A DNA stretch of 64,000 nt from Arenibacter sp. ARW7G5Y1 (GCF_003201775.1 NZ_QJJZ01000003.1:248001-312000); one strand, 5' to 3'. Counted from the stretch's first letter, positions 50,363 to 60,169 are shown. Notes: generated by a model from the sequence alone, not told the origin. Numbers and translations: made by a program.

Positions 50363-52234
50363 TCAAGGTTTTAGAACAGTAAACTCTATTAAAGAAGTGT
50401 TGTAGACACGATGTGTTTGTTTTTGAAAATCTTCGGGCTTGGCCTGAAAAATATTTTCCACATAGGTTTGAGGATTAATATCTATATATGGAAACATAGT
50501 ACTTTGGACCTGTACCTGTATTTTGTGGCCTTTTTTGAATGTATGGAAAACATCCTGTAATTGAATGTTTACCTGAGTAGCCTCCTTGGGAACAAAAGGC
50601 TCTGGTTTTGAAAAATCGTTTCTGAATCGGCCACGCATTACCTCGCTACGGACCATTTGATGATAGTTGCCCATTTTCAGGTAGTCCTGTGTCTCCTCGT
50701 AATCTTTGTGGTCTGCAGGATATACGTCGATGATCTTAACGATCCAGTCAGCATCCGTCCCAGTGGTGGAAACGCTAAGTTTCGCCATTATATCACCGGC
50801 AAGGGTTAGTGGCTCCTCCAAGGGCTCGGTTTCAAACAATAAAACATCGGGTCTACGGGCTGCAAAACGCTGATCATCGGTCATGAACTTACGAGGGGTG
50901 AATACCATCTTTATATCCTCGGAATAAGGTACTGGTTTCTTGGGGTCACTTATAAATTCCTGAAAGGAGTATTCCCTTGTCGCTATTTGCCCCAAACGTT
51001 GATTGCGCTGTAAGGAGTAGGTTTCCTTAGAGGTGTTTTTGGGAGGCCAGGCGTTGAAAGTTTTCCATTCCTTGCTACCCGTATCAAAAACGTAGGCCTC
51101 GGGCAAATTGGTGGTCGCCCCCTCCCCTTTTAAAAAATGATTGAAAAATCTGGTTTCAATATTTTCCTGATAGAATTTAGAGATGTCATCGCCAAAATAT
51201 ACATTGCCAATGGCTTGGCGTTTTGTTTCCTTGGACCAATCTCCATGGCTCCATGGCCCCATTACGATAGTGTTATAATTGGAGCTGTTCTTTTCTATAT
51301 GTCCATAGGTGTTTAATGGACCGTACAGATCTTCCGCATCAAACCAACCTCCTACGGTCATCACTGCCGGTTTAATATTTTCCAAATGTTGTATGATTCC
51401 ACGCTTTTGCCAAAAATCATCATAGTTCGGATGTTCTTTTAGTTGCTGCCAAAAAACATTGTCTTCCTTATAATACTTGTCCAAATTGGACAATGGGCCG
51501 GCATCCAAAAAAAACTGGTATTGGTCTTCCGTGCCCAATTCCGGGAAAGTATACCATTCTTCGGTAGTGGGTTGGTCTTTCATATATCCAAATACGGCCG
51601 TAGCCCTCCAATAGCTTAATAAGTATGCTCCATTATGATGAAAATCGTCAAAAAAGAAATCTCCGATAGGGGCCTGGGGGGAAACTGCTTTTAGCGCGGG
51701 ATGGGCATCCAATAATGAATAGGTAGCATAAAATCCCGGATAGGAAATCCCCCATATACCTGCATTGCCATTGTGGTTTTTAACATTGTTTATTAACCAC
51801 TCTATAGTGTCGTAGGTATCCGATGCCTCATCCACTTCCCCATTTTTTTTATTGGGAATAAAAGCTCTCATATTGTCATAGACCCCTTCGCTGTTCCACC
51901 TGCCCCTAACATCTTGGTATACTACAATATTTCCCTCTTTCATCATTTTTCTATTCGGCGATATCAGGGCTTTATATTCATTGGAACCGTAGGGCCTACA
52001 ACTGTATGGCGTTCTGGACATAATGATGGGATATTTCTTGGAAGTATCCTTGGGGGAATAAATGGTGGTATGCAATTTTATTCCGTCACGCATAGGAATG
52101 GCGACTTCTGTTTTGTCGTAAAAATCCCTTGGATTATATGAGTCGACAGTCCCAGTATTGGTTGTAGATTCAATTCCTGTTCTTCCACAGGATACTAGGA
52201 AAATAGCTGATAAAATAAATATAAACTTTCTCAT
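50363..52234 (-). CDS. CocE/NonD-family hydrolase lipoprotein
   Basis: 623-residue hydrolase of the X-Pro dipeptidyl-peptidase S15/alpha-amino acid ester hydrolase group. It has a lipoprotein signal (F-L-V-S-C, Cys16). The catalytic Ser lies in W-G-I-S-Y-P-G-F-Y, followed by the alpha/beta-hydrolase Asp and His regions (G-G-W-F-D-A-E-D and G-P-W-S-H-G). The C-terminal jelly-roll domain (about 400-620) is present. Relatives hydrolyse alpha-amino acid esters, beta-lactam side chains, glutaryl-cephalosporin or cocaine. The adjacent penicillin acylase could share a substrate class, but this is only context. It works outside the cytoplasm. Confidence 0.9.
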   Translation of the reverse strand: MRKFIFILSAIFLVSCGRTGIESTTNTGTVDSYNPRDFYDKTEVAIPMRDGIKLHTTIYSPKDTSKKYPIIMSRTPYSCRPYGSNEYKALISPNRKMMKEGNIVVYQDVRGRWNSEGVYDNMRAFIPNKKNGEVDEASDTYDTIEWLINNVKNHNGNAGIWGISYPGFYATYSLLDAHPALKAVSPQAPIGDFFFDDFHHNGAYLLSYWRATAVFGYMKDQPTTEEWYTFPELGTEDQYQFFLDAGPLSNLDKYYKEDNVFWQQLKEHPNYDDFWQKRGIIQHLENIKPAVMTVGGWFDAEDLYGPLNTYGHIEKNSSNYNTIVMGPWSHGDWSKETKRQAIGNVYFGDDISKFYQENIETRFFNHFLKGEGATTNLPEAYVFDTGSKEWKTFNAWPPKNTSKETYSLQRNQRLGQIATREYSFQEFISDPKKPVPYSEDIKMVFTPRKFMTDDQRFAARRPDVLLFETEPLEEPLTLAGDIMAKLSVSTTGTDADWIVKIIDVYPADHKDYEETQDYLKMGNYHQMVRSEVMRGRFRNDFSKPEPFVPKEATQVNIQLQDVFHTFKKGHKIQVQVQSTMFPYIDINPQTYVENIFQAKPEDFQKQTHRVYNTSLIEFTVLKP

Positions 52235-52350
52235 GAGAGTTGAATTTGTATTAATTGATTTCGTACAATTTTATGCCAATTTCAGGATAACTTTTCTTTA
52301 AGGGGATGCGGTTCAATGGTTGAACCACCAAGCATTTTCTTGTGAAGATA

Positions 52351-54333
52351 TTATTTAAGCTGCCCCAACTCCTTAAAATTACCCACCCCTTTTTGCAGCC
52401 ACTCCTTATAGGTGTCCCTATCCGTGTATTGGACCGCAGTGTTCAAAATTTCCAAATCGGGGGAAAGAAGCACATAATAAGGCTGTGAAGCTGCGTTGAA
52501 ATTCAAGGTTTGGAAAGTACCCCATTTTTCACCAACGGTATTGATTTTTTTGACACGTCCCGACTCGTACTTAAATAGGAATTGTTCCGATTCGGGTAGT
52601 TCCTTTCTATCATCTATGTAGAGCGATATTAAAACATATTCGTCCTTAAGTATGGGGTAGATATCCGCTTCGCTCCATACCGTTTCCTCCATTTTTCTAC
52701 AATTTACACAGGCCCAGCCCGTAAAATCCAACAAAATTGGCTTATTTACCTTTTGGGCATGGGCAAGTCCCTTGTCAAAATCCTTAAAACACTCTATGCC
52801 CAAGGGGCAATCGCTCCCTGTTTCAAAAATGCTATAAAACTGTGGGGGTGGAAAACCGCTCAACAGTTTTAAATCGGTAATTTTTGACAACCCCAACACT
52901 AGGTAGATGGCAAATAAACTGCTTAGAACAGCCGTGAGCTTTCTTCCGGCGGACAATCGTTGTTTTGGCCCGTCGTGTGGAAATCTAAAGATTCCAAATA
53001 AATAAAGGGAAAGCAATACGAACAATATTATCCAAATCCCTAAAAAGATCTCCCGTTTAAAGATTCCCCAGTTGCCTACTAGGTCCGCATTGGACAAAAA
53101 TTTAAAAGCCAACACCAGTTCCAAGAATCCGAGGGTAACCTTTACCGTTGTCATCCATCCTCCTGATTTAGGCAGGGAATTAAGCCAAGTAGGGAACAAT
53201 GCAAAAAGACCAAAGGGTAAGGCCAGGGCCACTCCAAAGCCGACCATCCCCGTAGAAAGGTTGGTAGCCACGTCCCCTTCCGCCAAGGCAGTACTTCCCA
53301 ACAATCCTCCTAAAATAGGACCGGTACAGGAAAAAGAAACTATGGCCAAGGTAACGGCCATAAAAAAGATTCCGATTGCGCCTCCCACCTTGGAGGAGGC
53401 AGAATCCATTTTATTGGCCCAGGAACTAGGGAGCGTCAATTCATAATATCCGAAAAAGGAGAAGGCAAAAAATATGAAAATGAGAAAGAAAAATAGGTTT
53501 AGCCAAACATTGGTAGCAATGGTATTCAAAATTTGTGAATCCACAGAATCGAACAAATGAAAAGGTAAGCTCAAAAGAAAATAAATCAATACAATAAAAA
53601 ATCCATAAAGCAATGCATTTGCTATCCCTTTGGATCTATGGGCCCCTTGCTTGGTGAAAAAGGACACCGTTAATGGTATCATGGGAAAAACGCAGGGGGT
53701 GAGCAGTGCAATTAATCCACCTAAAAAGCCTAAAACGAAAATGGTCCACAGACCCGATTTTTCATCCACAGCATTGTCATCCCCATTCACCAACAATTCC
53801 TTGTTCTTTAGGTCCAGCATTAAAGCAGCGCTCATGTCCAGGCTGCGCTGATCCAGCTGTTGCTCCGCAACAACTATTTCCTCTCCGGTCAGGGAAATAT
53901 GGAAGACTTCATCCTTTGGGATACAAACCTCCTTGCAGATTTGATAGAACAACCCCACATCGATCTGGGTGACCTCCGGATTCAATAATTTTATTCTTTG
54001 GGTAAAGACTGCCTTTTCCTTAAAGAAGGTTTCATCCACCTCAAAAATATCGGAGTATTCCGTGAGGGTTTCACTTTCTGCAGTGATTCCTACCAGTTCA
54101 TAGTCGCTTCCCACTTTTTCAAATGTAAATTCACTGGGCAAGGAACCATTTTCATCCGTAAATTGCGAATAGATATGCCAGCCTTCAAATATATCCGCCC
54201 TAAATATCAGGTTGTATTCCGTATCCGATATTTTTTCGGCCTCATAGGTCCAAATGGCCGGATTTTCATCCGATTGGGAAAAACCCAAGAAAAAACTGAG
54301 TACTGTTAAAATCGATCCCAATATCTGTTTCAT
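52351..54333 (-). CDS. dsbD: Thiol:disulfide interchange protein DsbD
   Basis: 660-residue electron conduit across the inner membrane. A signal peptide (about 1-20) precedes an N-terminal periplasmic domain with redox pair C133-x3-C137 (Q-I-C-K-E-V-C). The CcdA-like membrane domain has C214 in L-T-P-C-V-F-P and a second Cys in F-S-C-T-G-P. A C-terminal thioredoxin domain has C-V-N-C in G-W-A-C-V-N-C-R-K. All three redox pairs needed to pass electrons from cytosolic thioredoxin to periplasmic partners are present. The ATG overlaps the tilS stop by 4 nt (ATGA), so the two are co-translated despite unrelated functions. Confidence 0.95.
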   Translation of the reverse strand: MKQILGSILTVLSFFLGFSQSDENPAIWTYEAEKISDTEYNLIFRADIFEGWHIYSQFTDENGSLPSEFTFEKVGSDYELVGITAESETLTEYSDIFEVDETFFKEKAVFTQRIKLLNPEVTQIDVGLFYQICKEVCIPKDEVFHISLTGEEIVVAEQQLDQRSLDMSAALMLDLKNKELLVNGDDNAVDEKSGLWTIFVLGFLGGLIALLTPCVFPMIPLTVSFFTKQGAHRSKGIANALLYGFFIVLIYFLLSLPFHLFDSVDSQILNTIATNVWLNLFFFLIFIFFAFSFFGYYELTLPSSWANKMDSASSKVGGAIGIFFMAVTLAIVSFSCTGPILGGLLGSTALAEGDVATNLSTGMVGFGVALALPFGLFALFPTWLNSLPKSGGWMTTVKVTLGFLELVLAFKFLSNADLVGNWGIFKREIFLGIWIILFVLLSLYLFGIFRFPHDGPKQRLSAGRKLTAVLSSLFAIYLVLGLSKITDLKLLSGFPPPQFYSIFETGSDCPLGIECFKDFDKGLAHAQKVNKPILLDFTGWACVNCRKMEETVWSEADIYPILKDEYVLISLYIDDRKELPESEQFLFKYESGRVKKINTVGEKWGTFQTLNFNAASQPYYVLLSPDLEILNTAVQYTDRDTYKEWLQKGVGNFKELGQLK

Positions 54334-55637
54334 AATTCCAAAACAATTTTTAAAATCTCTTTGGTCCTGTCGGTAATTTTAAATCGGTCGTCGGCACGTT
54401 TTCCTATTATCCAGACAATATTATCGCCAGAACACAACAACCATTGATTTTCCTTGGCAAAAACATCCATCTTCCGATCTTTGAAGTATTTGGATATTTT
54501 TTTCTTGCCCAACATTCCAAGGGGATAAAAATAATCCCCTTTTTGGCATTTACGGACTGTTAATGGGTACTTTAACGTTTCTTTATCTACATAAATTATG
54601 TTTGTAGAGATTTCTCCAATGGCTTTGACAGTTTCGAATTTTAGGCTTATGGGTACTGAGACTGCTTCTTGTTCCACTTCAATATGAAAAACCTCGGCAT
54701 TTTGTGGAACTTTGGGTTTCAATAACAAAAAGTCCCTGTCCTTTAGCAATCTATGGGTGTTGGAATGTACTTCTTTACCACTATTGGCGCTTAGTAGGGA
54801 GTAAATGTCATCCCATTGTGTAAACCCGAACTCCCGAAAGAAATGAAAAAGATAGGCTTTGGTAGGATGAAGTGCCAGCAGTGAGGCTATTTTTACCTTT
54901 TCCACCTTGTCCTCTTTTGAAAAAAGTTGTTTCCTTAAGCAGGCTATATGCTGCTTTGATATTTCTTGGGTCTGTGTGAGATACGCTTGGGTCTTTAAAA
55001 AATTTTCCAAAAAACTGGGATTCAGTTCCTTTAGTTTAGGAATAATATTATGTCTAATGTTGTTTCTTAAATACTTGGTATTCTCATTACTGGCATCCTC
55101 TCTCCAGTGAATAGCGTTTGATTCCGCATATTTTTTGATTTCGGTTCTGGAAAATTGCAATAAGGGTCTAGAGATAGTATCTGTATGCGATGGTATTCCG
55201 GTGAGGCCTTCAATGCCTGTTCCCCTGGACAGATTGATAAGAAAGGTTTCCAAATTGTCGTCTGCATGATGGGCCGTTACTAGGGTTTTAATATGGTGAT
55301 TGGCCATGATTTGCGAAAACCAATGATAGCGGAGTTCCCGTGCTGCAATTTGCAAATTGGTTTTATGTTGGGCCATGTACCCATGGGTGTCAAAACTGGT
55401 CACAAAAATTTCTTTGCCCAAATCCTTGGCTAATTTTCGGACCAGATCTTCGTCCTTATCACTTTCCAAACCGCGCAGTTTGAAGTTGCAATGGGCTATG
55501 GCAAAATCCAAATGGTAAGAAGAACATAAATGTGCCAGCACAACACTGTCTATACCCCCACTGCAGGCCAATATAAATTTACCTTCTTTAAGATGGGGAA
55601 AGTGCAGATCTATGTGATTCCTGAAATTTTCTAACAC
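54330..55637 (-). CDS. tilS: tRNA(Ile)-lysidine synthase
   Basis: 435-residue essential enzyme. It modifies C34 of the CAU-anticodon isoleucine tRNA to lysidine so that it reads AUA. The PP-loop ATP site S26-G-G-I-D-S31 is near the start, and the N-terminal catalytic domain and C-terminal TilS_C domain (about 350-430) follow. The start is GTG at 55637 because no ATG precedes the PP-loop. It overlaps dsbD by 4 nt and follows the alpha/beta hydrolase gene by 32 nt. Confidence 0.95.
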   Translation of the reverse strand: MLENFRNHIDLHFPHLKEGKFILACSGGIDSVVLAHLCSSYHLDFAIAHCNFKLRGLESDKDEDLVRKLAKDLGKEIFVTSFDTHGYMAQHKTNLQIAARELRYHWFSQIMANHHIKTLVTAHHADDNLETFLINLSRGTGIEGLTGIPSHTDTISRPLLQFSRTEIKKYAESNAIHWREDASNENTKYLRNNIRHNIIPKLKELNPSFLENFLKTQAYLTQTQEISKQHIACLRKQLFSKEDKVEKVKIASLLALHPTKAYLFHFFREFGFTQWDDIYSLLSANSGKEVHSNTHRLLKDRDFLLLKPKVPQNAEVFHIEVEQEAVSVPISLKFETVKAIGEISTNIIYVDKETLKYPLTVRKCQKGDYFYPLGMLGKKKISKYFKDRKMDVFAKENQWLLCSGDNIVWIIGKRADDRFKITDRTKEILKIVLEL

Positions 55638-55669
55638 AGGGCTAATTTACATAAGAAAAATGATAGCAA

Positions 55670-56515
55670 CTACTTTTGGCCATAGAAGTGGTCCAGCCTG
55701 TTCCTTAACCAAATGCCAATTATATCCAAAGTGTTTTTACTGCCAACATCATTGTGCAATTCGTGATAGCCGCCTTCAATTAAATGGAGTTGGGTACAAT
55801 TTGAGTTTTTATGTAATTTTTCAGTAGCCCTATAATCTATAATTTTATCCCCAGTGCCGTGCAACAAAAGTGTGCTGGTCTTTATTTTACTGGCATTGTT
55901 TATGGCCCACTCCCCCGCTTCCATTATGGGAAAAGAGTACATGGGGCTTACCCTGTCATGAACCAAGGGGTCTGCAATGTATTTTTCCACTTCCTGATTT
56001 ATTCTAGAGATATGTTGTGGATCCAGGCCGGACGACATGGTTACTGAAGGAATCATTCCCAGCATTAATTTGCCCAGGACCATTTTCCATTTTGGAGGTT
56101 GAAAGGCCAATTTTAGGTATGGACTCGTCGCCACAATACCGGCCAATTCCGATTTTATTCTCATGTCGTAGTTTAAAACCAAATTTCCCCCCATACTATG
56201 GCCGTAAAGAAATATGGGTTTATTGGGATTTAGCAATCTTGCCTTTGCAATCATATTGTCCAAAAGTTCCAACAATGCCGTATAGCTGTGGCAATGTCCC
56301 CGTTTTCCGCCAGATTTGCCATGGCCTATATTGTCATAACAGAAAACGGCCAAATTTTCTTCCAAAAGTCTTGGAATCACAGCATCCTTATAGCGTCCCG
56401 AATGTTCCCCAAAGCCATGGACCAATACGATGGCCCCTCTAACTATTTTGGGTCTGGCATACCATGCATTGATTGGGAGGTTCTTAAACTGAAGATCAAG
56501 CATTCTTACATCCAT
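55670..56515 (-). CDS. Alpha/beta hydrolase, monoacylglycerol lipase-like
   Basis: 281-residue serine hydrolase of the lysophospholipase/monoacylglycerol lipase group. It has oxyanion-hole H-G-F-G-E-H-S-G-R-Y, nucleophile elbow G-H-S-M-G-G, Asp in L-L-H-G-T-G-D-K-I-I and His in G-G-Y-H-E-L-H-N-D. There is no signal peptide, so it is cytosolic. It lies between pabB (84 nt upstream) and tilS (32 nt downstream) on the same strand. The natural substrate is unknown but is likely a lipid monoester. Confidence 0.9.
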   Translation of the reverse strand: MDVRMLDLQFKNLPINAWYARPKIVRGAIVLVHGFGEHSGRYKDAVIPRLLEENLAVFCYDNIGHGKSGGKRGHCHSYTALLELLDNMIAKARLLNPNKPIFLYGHSMGGNLVLNYDMRIKSELAGIVATSPYLKLAFQPPKWKMVLGKLMLGMIPSVTMSSGLDPQHISRINQEVEKYIADPLVHDRVSPMYSFPIMEAGEWAINNASKIKTSTLLLHGTGDKIIDYRATEKLHKNSNCTQLHLIEGGYHELHNDVGSKNTLDIIGIWLRNRLDHFYGQK

Positions 56516-56599
56516 AGAATTTGTATAATGAATATTAGGTAGGCCTAAATTTATAATGGCTTAAGTTAGATTGAAAATTGATTATAACCAAACGACCCA

Positions 56600-57898
56600 T
56601 TAATTTTCAAGTACCTGTCTCATAGCTTTGGCCTTAAGCAGGCATTCCTCATATTCCTTTTCTGGAATTGCCTGGGCCGTTATGGCACTTCCCACGGAAA
56701 TAGATACAAATTGGGATGTTTTATTGTAGAGAATACTTCGAATGACCACATTAAAATCAAAATCGTTTTCAGGAGTAAAGTAGCCCACGGTGCCCGAATA
56801 AAGTCCTCTTTTTGAAGCTTCCAGTTCCTCTATTATTCGCATGGCCGACACTTTTGGAGCTCCTGTCATACTACCCATGGGGAAGGTTTCCCTGATAATA
56901 TCCACCGGATTTTTGGTACTGGAGACCTCTGCTGTTATAGTGGAAATCATCTGGTGAACTTGGTCAAAGGAATACACCTTGCATAGTTCCTTGACCTCGA
57001 CCGTGCCTTTCAAAGCACTTTTGGAAAGATCGTTCCTTACCAAATCCACAATCATAATGTTTTCGGCCCTCTCTTTTTGGTCCTTTTCCAAAGCTTCTGC
57101 CAATAGCCTGTCTTCATCTTCATCCAACGAACGTTTTGCCGTACCCTTAATAGGCTGGGATATAATCTGGTTGCCCAATTTTTTAATGTAGCGTTCCGGG
57201 GAAGATGACAATAAGTACTTATCGTTTATTTTTAAAAAGGTCGAAAAAGGGGCCCTGGTGATGGAATTCAGTTTCAAATAAGTCTTTAAAGCATCTATTT
57301 TAGTGTTCTCCGCATAAAACTCTTGGCAGAAGTTGGCTTCGTAGATATCCCCTCTATGGATATGGTTCAGCATTTTATTCACACGTCTATAATATTCGTC
57401 CTTAAATATTCTAAGCTTAATTTTGATATTGGATTGATTTTCCAATTCTGGTTCAAACGCTGTAGTTGCTTCTAGGATATTCTTATAATCACCTTCAATT
57501 TCATTGGCAACCATATTTAGGTAATGGAAAGTGACTACGGTATTCTGTATTTCTATTAATTTTTTGGGTTGAAAAAAATATAGAGCAGGAAAGTCCAATC
57601 CATCGGCATTGGAAGAGGAAAGCAGTTCCGTATCATTTTTTACGTCATAGGAAAGATAACCAAAAATCCAGTCTTTGACATTGGTTTGGTAGTTGCTTAA
57701 GTCCTCAAATGCGTTTTGGGTATCCGTTACTATCGATGTGAGTGCATCCACGGCAAGCATACCATCAAACGAGCTATAACTTCTTCTATGGGCGTTGCTG
57801 TCCAACCATACAACCTCATAATATTGCTGGGACCAATGTAAGAGGGATTGTTTAAAACTTATAATGTCCGAAACTGTAAATGAAACCTTTTTTCGCAA
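56600..57898 (-). CDS. pabB: Aminodeoxychorismate synthase component I
   Basis: 432-residue chorismate-utilising enzyme. The motif P-I-K-G-T-A-K-R carries the lysine that marks PabB and separates it from TrpE (which has P-I-A-G-T). Other motifs are E-R-A-E-N-I-M-I-V-D-L-V-R-N-D-L, H-Q-M-I-S-T-I and G-S-M-T-G-A-P-K. It makes 4-amino-4-deoxychorismate for folate synthesis with a glutamine amidotransferase encoded elsewhere. The start appears to be TTG at 57898, 6 nt after the FMN reductase gene, since no ATG is available near the family N-terminus. Confidence 0.9.
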   Translation of the reverse strand: MRKKVSFTVSDIISFKQSLLHWSQQYYEVVWLDSNAHRRSYSSFDGMLAVDALTSIVTDTQNAFEDLSNYQTNVKDWIFGYLSYDVKNDTELLSSSNADGLDFPALYFFQPKKLIEIQNTVVTFHYLNMVANEIEGDYKNILEATTAFEPELENQSNIKIKLRIFKDEYYRRVNKMLNHIHRGDIYEANFCQEFYAENTKIDALKTYLKLNSITRAPFSTFLKINDKYLLSSSPERYIKKLGNQIISQPIKGTAKRSLDEDEDRLLAEALEKDQKERAENIMIVDLVRNDLSKSALKGTVEVKELCKVYSFDQVHQMISTITAEVSSTKNPVDIIRETFPMGSMTGAPKVSAMRIIEELEASKRGLYSGTVGYFTPENDFDFNVVIRSILYNKTSQFVSISVGSAITAQAIPEKEYEECLLKAKAMRQVLEN

Positions 57899-57904
57899 AG
57901 ACTT

Positions 57905-58438
57905 TTAAATTTGTGATAAAAATATTTCCAATGCTTTTTTGTGGGCTTGTGCAAGCTCAGGGTCTGTTATGCCCTTTGCCTTGTCAAAGGTATGATTAAA
58001 GGATGGCAAGGAAAAGGTAGCCGAAATTTCGCCCCCAAATCGAGGTAAAATTCCCTGGACCACCTCTAAGGAGCCGGTACCTCCCCTTCTACCTCCGGAA
58101 CAGGACATTAGGAAAACCTTTGTGTCCACCAAGAAATTCCTGTCCACTCGGGACAACCAATCCAATACATTCTTGAAATAAGCGGAAGGATTGCTGTTGT
58201 GTTCGTTTACAGAAATAATGAGGGCGTGGGCATGGACTATCTTGTCTTTTAACCCTCGCAATAAATCGGAATAACCTTCCTCCCTTTCCAAATCCTCACT
58301 AAAAACAGGAAAATTATAGTCGACCATATTTATAAGTTCAACCTCATGATCCGTAATCAGGGAGGCGGTGTATTTTACTAATTTATAATTGATGGAGGTG
58401 CTGGAATTGCTTCCGGCAAATGCCAGTATATGGGACAT
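57905..58438 (-). CDS. NADPH-dependent FMN reductase family protein
   Basis: 177-residue flavodoxin-fold protein. The FMN phosphate loop F-A-G-S-N-S-S-T-S-I-N-Y lies at the N-terminus, and the middle has S-V-N-E-H-N-S-N-P-S and M-S-C-S-G-G-R-R-G-G-T-G-S, as in quinone/azo/chromate reductases. It is cytosolic and likely reduces quinones, flavins or other electron acceptors with NAD(P)H. It begins a minus-strand gene string (with pabB 6 nt downstream). Confidence 0.88.
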   Translation of the reverse strand: MSHILAFAGSNSSTSINYKLVKYTASLITDHEVELINMVDYNFPVFSEDLEREEGYSDLLRGLKDKIVHAHALIISVNEHNSNPSAYFKNVLDWLSRVDRNFLVDTKVFLMSCSGGRRGGTGSLEVVQGILPRFGGEISATFSLPSFNHTFDKAKGITDPELAQAHKKALEIFLSQI

Positions 58439-58483
58439 CTTGATTATTTAATTGTTTGCACAACGAAAATACCGTAAAATAGA

Positions 58484-58512
58484 TTGAATTGCGAGGAAAT
58501 TGCATAATTTTG
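58484..58512 (+). promoter_or_regulatory. Bacteroidota-type promoter
   Basis: TTG (58484-58486), an 18-nt spacer and TAATTTTG (58505-58512) fit the TTG-N(17-20)-TAnnTTTG consensus. It is placed about 60 nt before the ATG of the acyltransferase-like gene. One of the two best promoters in the window. Confidence 0.6.
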
Positions 58513-58572
58513 CACTTGAAAACATCCAAAGCTACTGTTTTACAAGTATATAGGGTGTACATAAAAGTTAAT

Positions 58573-59772
58573 ATGGGTGCTAACAACCTAAGATTGTATT
58601 TTATAGATGCTATAAGGGCATGGGCAATCCTAATGATGCTACAGGGGCATTTTGTGGATGGACTTTTGGACAATGCATTTAGGGATAATTCCAATATGGT
58701 CTATGCTGTTTGGAAATATTTTAGGGGGGTAACGGCACCAGTCTTTTTTACGGTTTCCGGCTTTATATTTACCTATCTCCTAATTAAAGGAAAGGAGATT
58801 GGGATTAACAATCCACGGGTAAAAAAAGGCATTAAGAGGGGACTGCAATTATTGGCCATAGGCTACTTGCTTAGATTGAACTTTTTTGGACTGCTAAAGG
58901 GCCAGATTTATGGTTCTTTTTATTTAGTAGATGTGCTTCACTGTATTGGCCTATCCATTTTGGGGATTATAGGCATTTATCTTCTTACCATTTCTAGGAA
59001 TAAGTATCTGTTTCCGGGTGTTTTAATGGTCACTACCCTTGTTTTATTTGTACTTGAACCCAATTATAAACAATACGCCCATCACTATCTGCCACAGATG
59101 GTGGCCAATTACCTGACCAAGGCCAATGGATCCGTATTTACCATAATACCATGGTTCGGGTATGCTTCTATTGGGGCTTTTATGTCCGTATTGTTCAATA
59201 GATTCAAAGATTTTAAATATTTGTACCCTGCTGCCATTGTGAGTTTTACCATGGTTGGCATTGGTCTTATGTTTTATTCATCAGGCTTTTTTTTAAAGTT
59301 ATATAACTGGACCGGAATGTTGGTGTTTTCCAAAGTGTATTTTAATAACTATCTGTTCATACGGCTAGGGGATGTCTCCTTGGTATTTGCCGTTTTTATG
59401 TTATTTAGAAAATTTATGGGCAATGGTAGTATACTTAAGATAGGGCAAAGTACCTTATCTATCTATGTTATCCATTATATAATATTGTACGGAAGCTTTA
59501 CCGGTTTGGGGCTGTATTATTTTTTGAACCATAGTTTGTCCCCTACTATCGTTATTCCGGGTGCACTGGCCTTTATGATTGCAACGACCTTGTTGGCCTT
59601 ACAGTACGAAAGGAATAAGGTTTATATAAAATTGCAATTGTCATCAGTGGTCAGGGCTGTGCAACAAAAAGGCGAAGCTTGGCTGAACCAGGAAGGTCAG
59701 CCTTTGCTAAAAGCATTCTTACTCAAATCCAAGCTAACCTTAATGCGCTTATTTAGAATGGTGAAAAATTAG
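58573..59772 (+). CDS. Heparan-alpha-glucosaminide acetyltransferase-like membrane protein
   Basis: 399-residue polytopic membrane protein with about 10-11 hydrophobic segments. The start is Y-F-I-D-A-I-R-A-W-A-I-L-M-M-L-Q-G-H-F, the N-terminal motif shared by the DUF1624/HGSNAT group and by acyltransferase-3 proteins, with a conserved His that may be catalytic. It may transfer acyl groups to cell-envelope sugars. The open frame extends to 58489, but the 28 extra residues overlap the promoter and lack family character, so the ATG at 58573 is chosen. It is followed by the CDGSH gene after 54 nt. Confidence 0.85.
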   Translation: MGANNLRLYFIDAIRAWAILMMLQGHFVDGLLDNAFRDNSNMVYAVWKYFRGVTAPVFFTVSGFIFTYLLIKGKEIGINNPRVKKGIKRGLQLLAIGYLLRLNFFGLLKGQIYGSFYLVDVLHCIGLSILGIIGIYLLTISRNKYLFPGVLMVTTLVLFVLEPNYKQYAHHYLPQMVANYLTKANGSVFTIIPWFGYASIGAFMSVLFNRFKDFKYLYPAAIVSFTMVGIGLMFYSSGFFLKLYNWTGMLVFSKVYFNNYLFIRLGDVSLVFAVFMLFRKFMGNGSILKIGQSTLSIYVIHYIILYGSFTGLGLYYFLNHSLSPTIVIPGALAFMIATTLLALQYERNKVYIKLQLSSVVRAVQQKGEAWLNQEGQPLLKAFLLKSKLTLMRLFRMVKN

Positions 59773-59826
59773 TGGTTGCATCCCTTTGCTACTATTGTTT
59801 CTCTTATTTTCGTACAAAAAATATAG

Positions 59827-60063
59827 ATGAGCGAGACGAACAAAAAGTATACACCCATTGCGGTGGAATTGGTGAAGGATAAACAATATAAGTGGTGTAC
59901 CTGTAGCCATAGTAACGTGCAACCTTTTTGCGATGGTTCCCATAAGGCGGAAAATGCTACGCCCCCTTTGGTCTTTATGGCCGAAGAAAGTAAGAAAGCT
60001 CATTTGTGCACCTGTAAATTAACCAAAAACCCACCGTACTGTGACGGTACCCATAAGTTGTAA
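59827..60063 (+). CDS. Double CDGSH iron-sulfur protein
   Basis: 78-residue protein made of two CDGSH zinc-finger-like domains, each of which binds a 2Fe-2S cluster with three Cys and one His. Ligands: C24, C26, C35, H39 and C61, C63, C72, H76, with signatures C-D-G-S-H and C-D-G-T-H. Such tandem miner1/mitoNEET-like bacterial proteins are cytosolic redox or cluster-transfer proteins. It is followed by a strong terminator. No partner gene is evident. Confidence 0.93.
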   Translation: MSETNKKYTPIAVELVKDKQYKWCTCSHSNVQPFCDGSHKAENATPPLVFMAEESKKAHLCTCKLTKNPPYCDGTHKL

Positions 60064-60106
60064 AAACAATTTGTATTTTAATAGGTACTATTTAAAGAAC
60101 TACAAT

Positions 60107-60151
60107 AATACAATAGCCCCGTTGGAAAATATCCAACGGGGCTATTGTATT
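60107..60151. terminator. Strong bidirectional terminator
   Basis: AATACAATAGCCCCGTTGGA (60107-60126) and its complement (60132-60151) form a perfect 20-bp stem with a 5-nt loop between the convergent CDGSH and lpd genes. The stem ends are A/T-rich on both sides. Confidence 0.85.
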
Positions 60152-60169
60152 ATCAACCTCTTTAATTAT

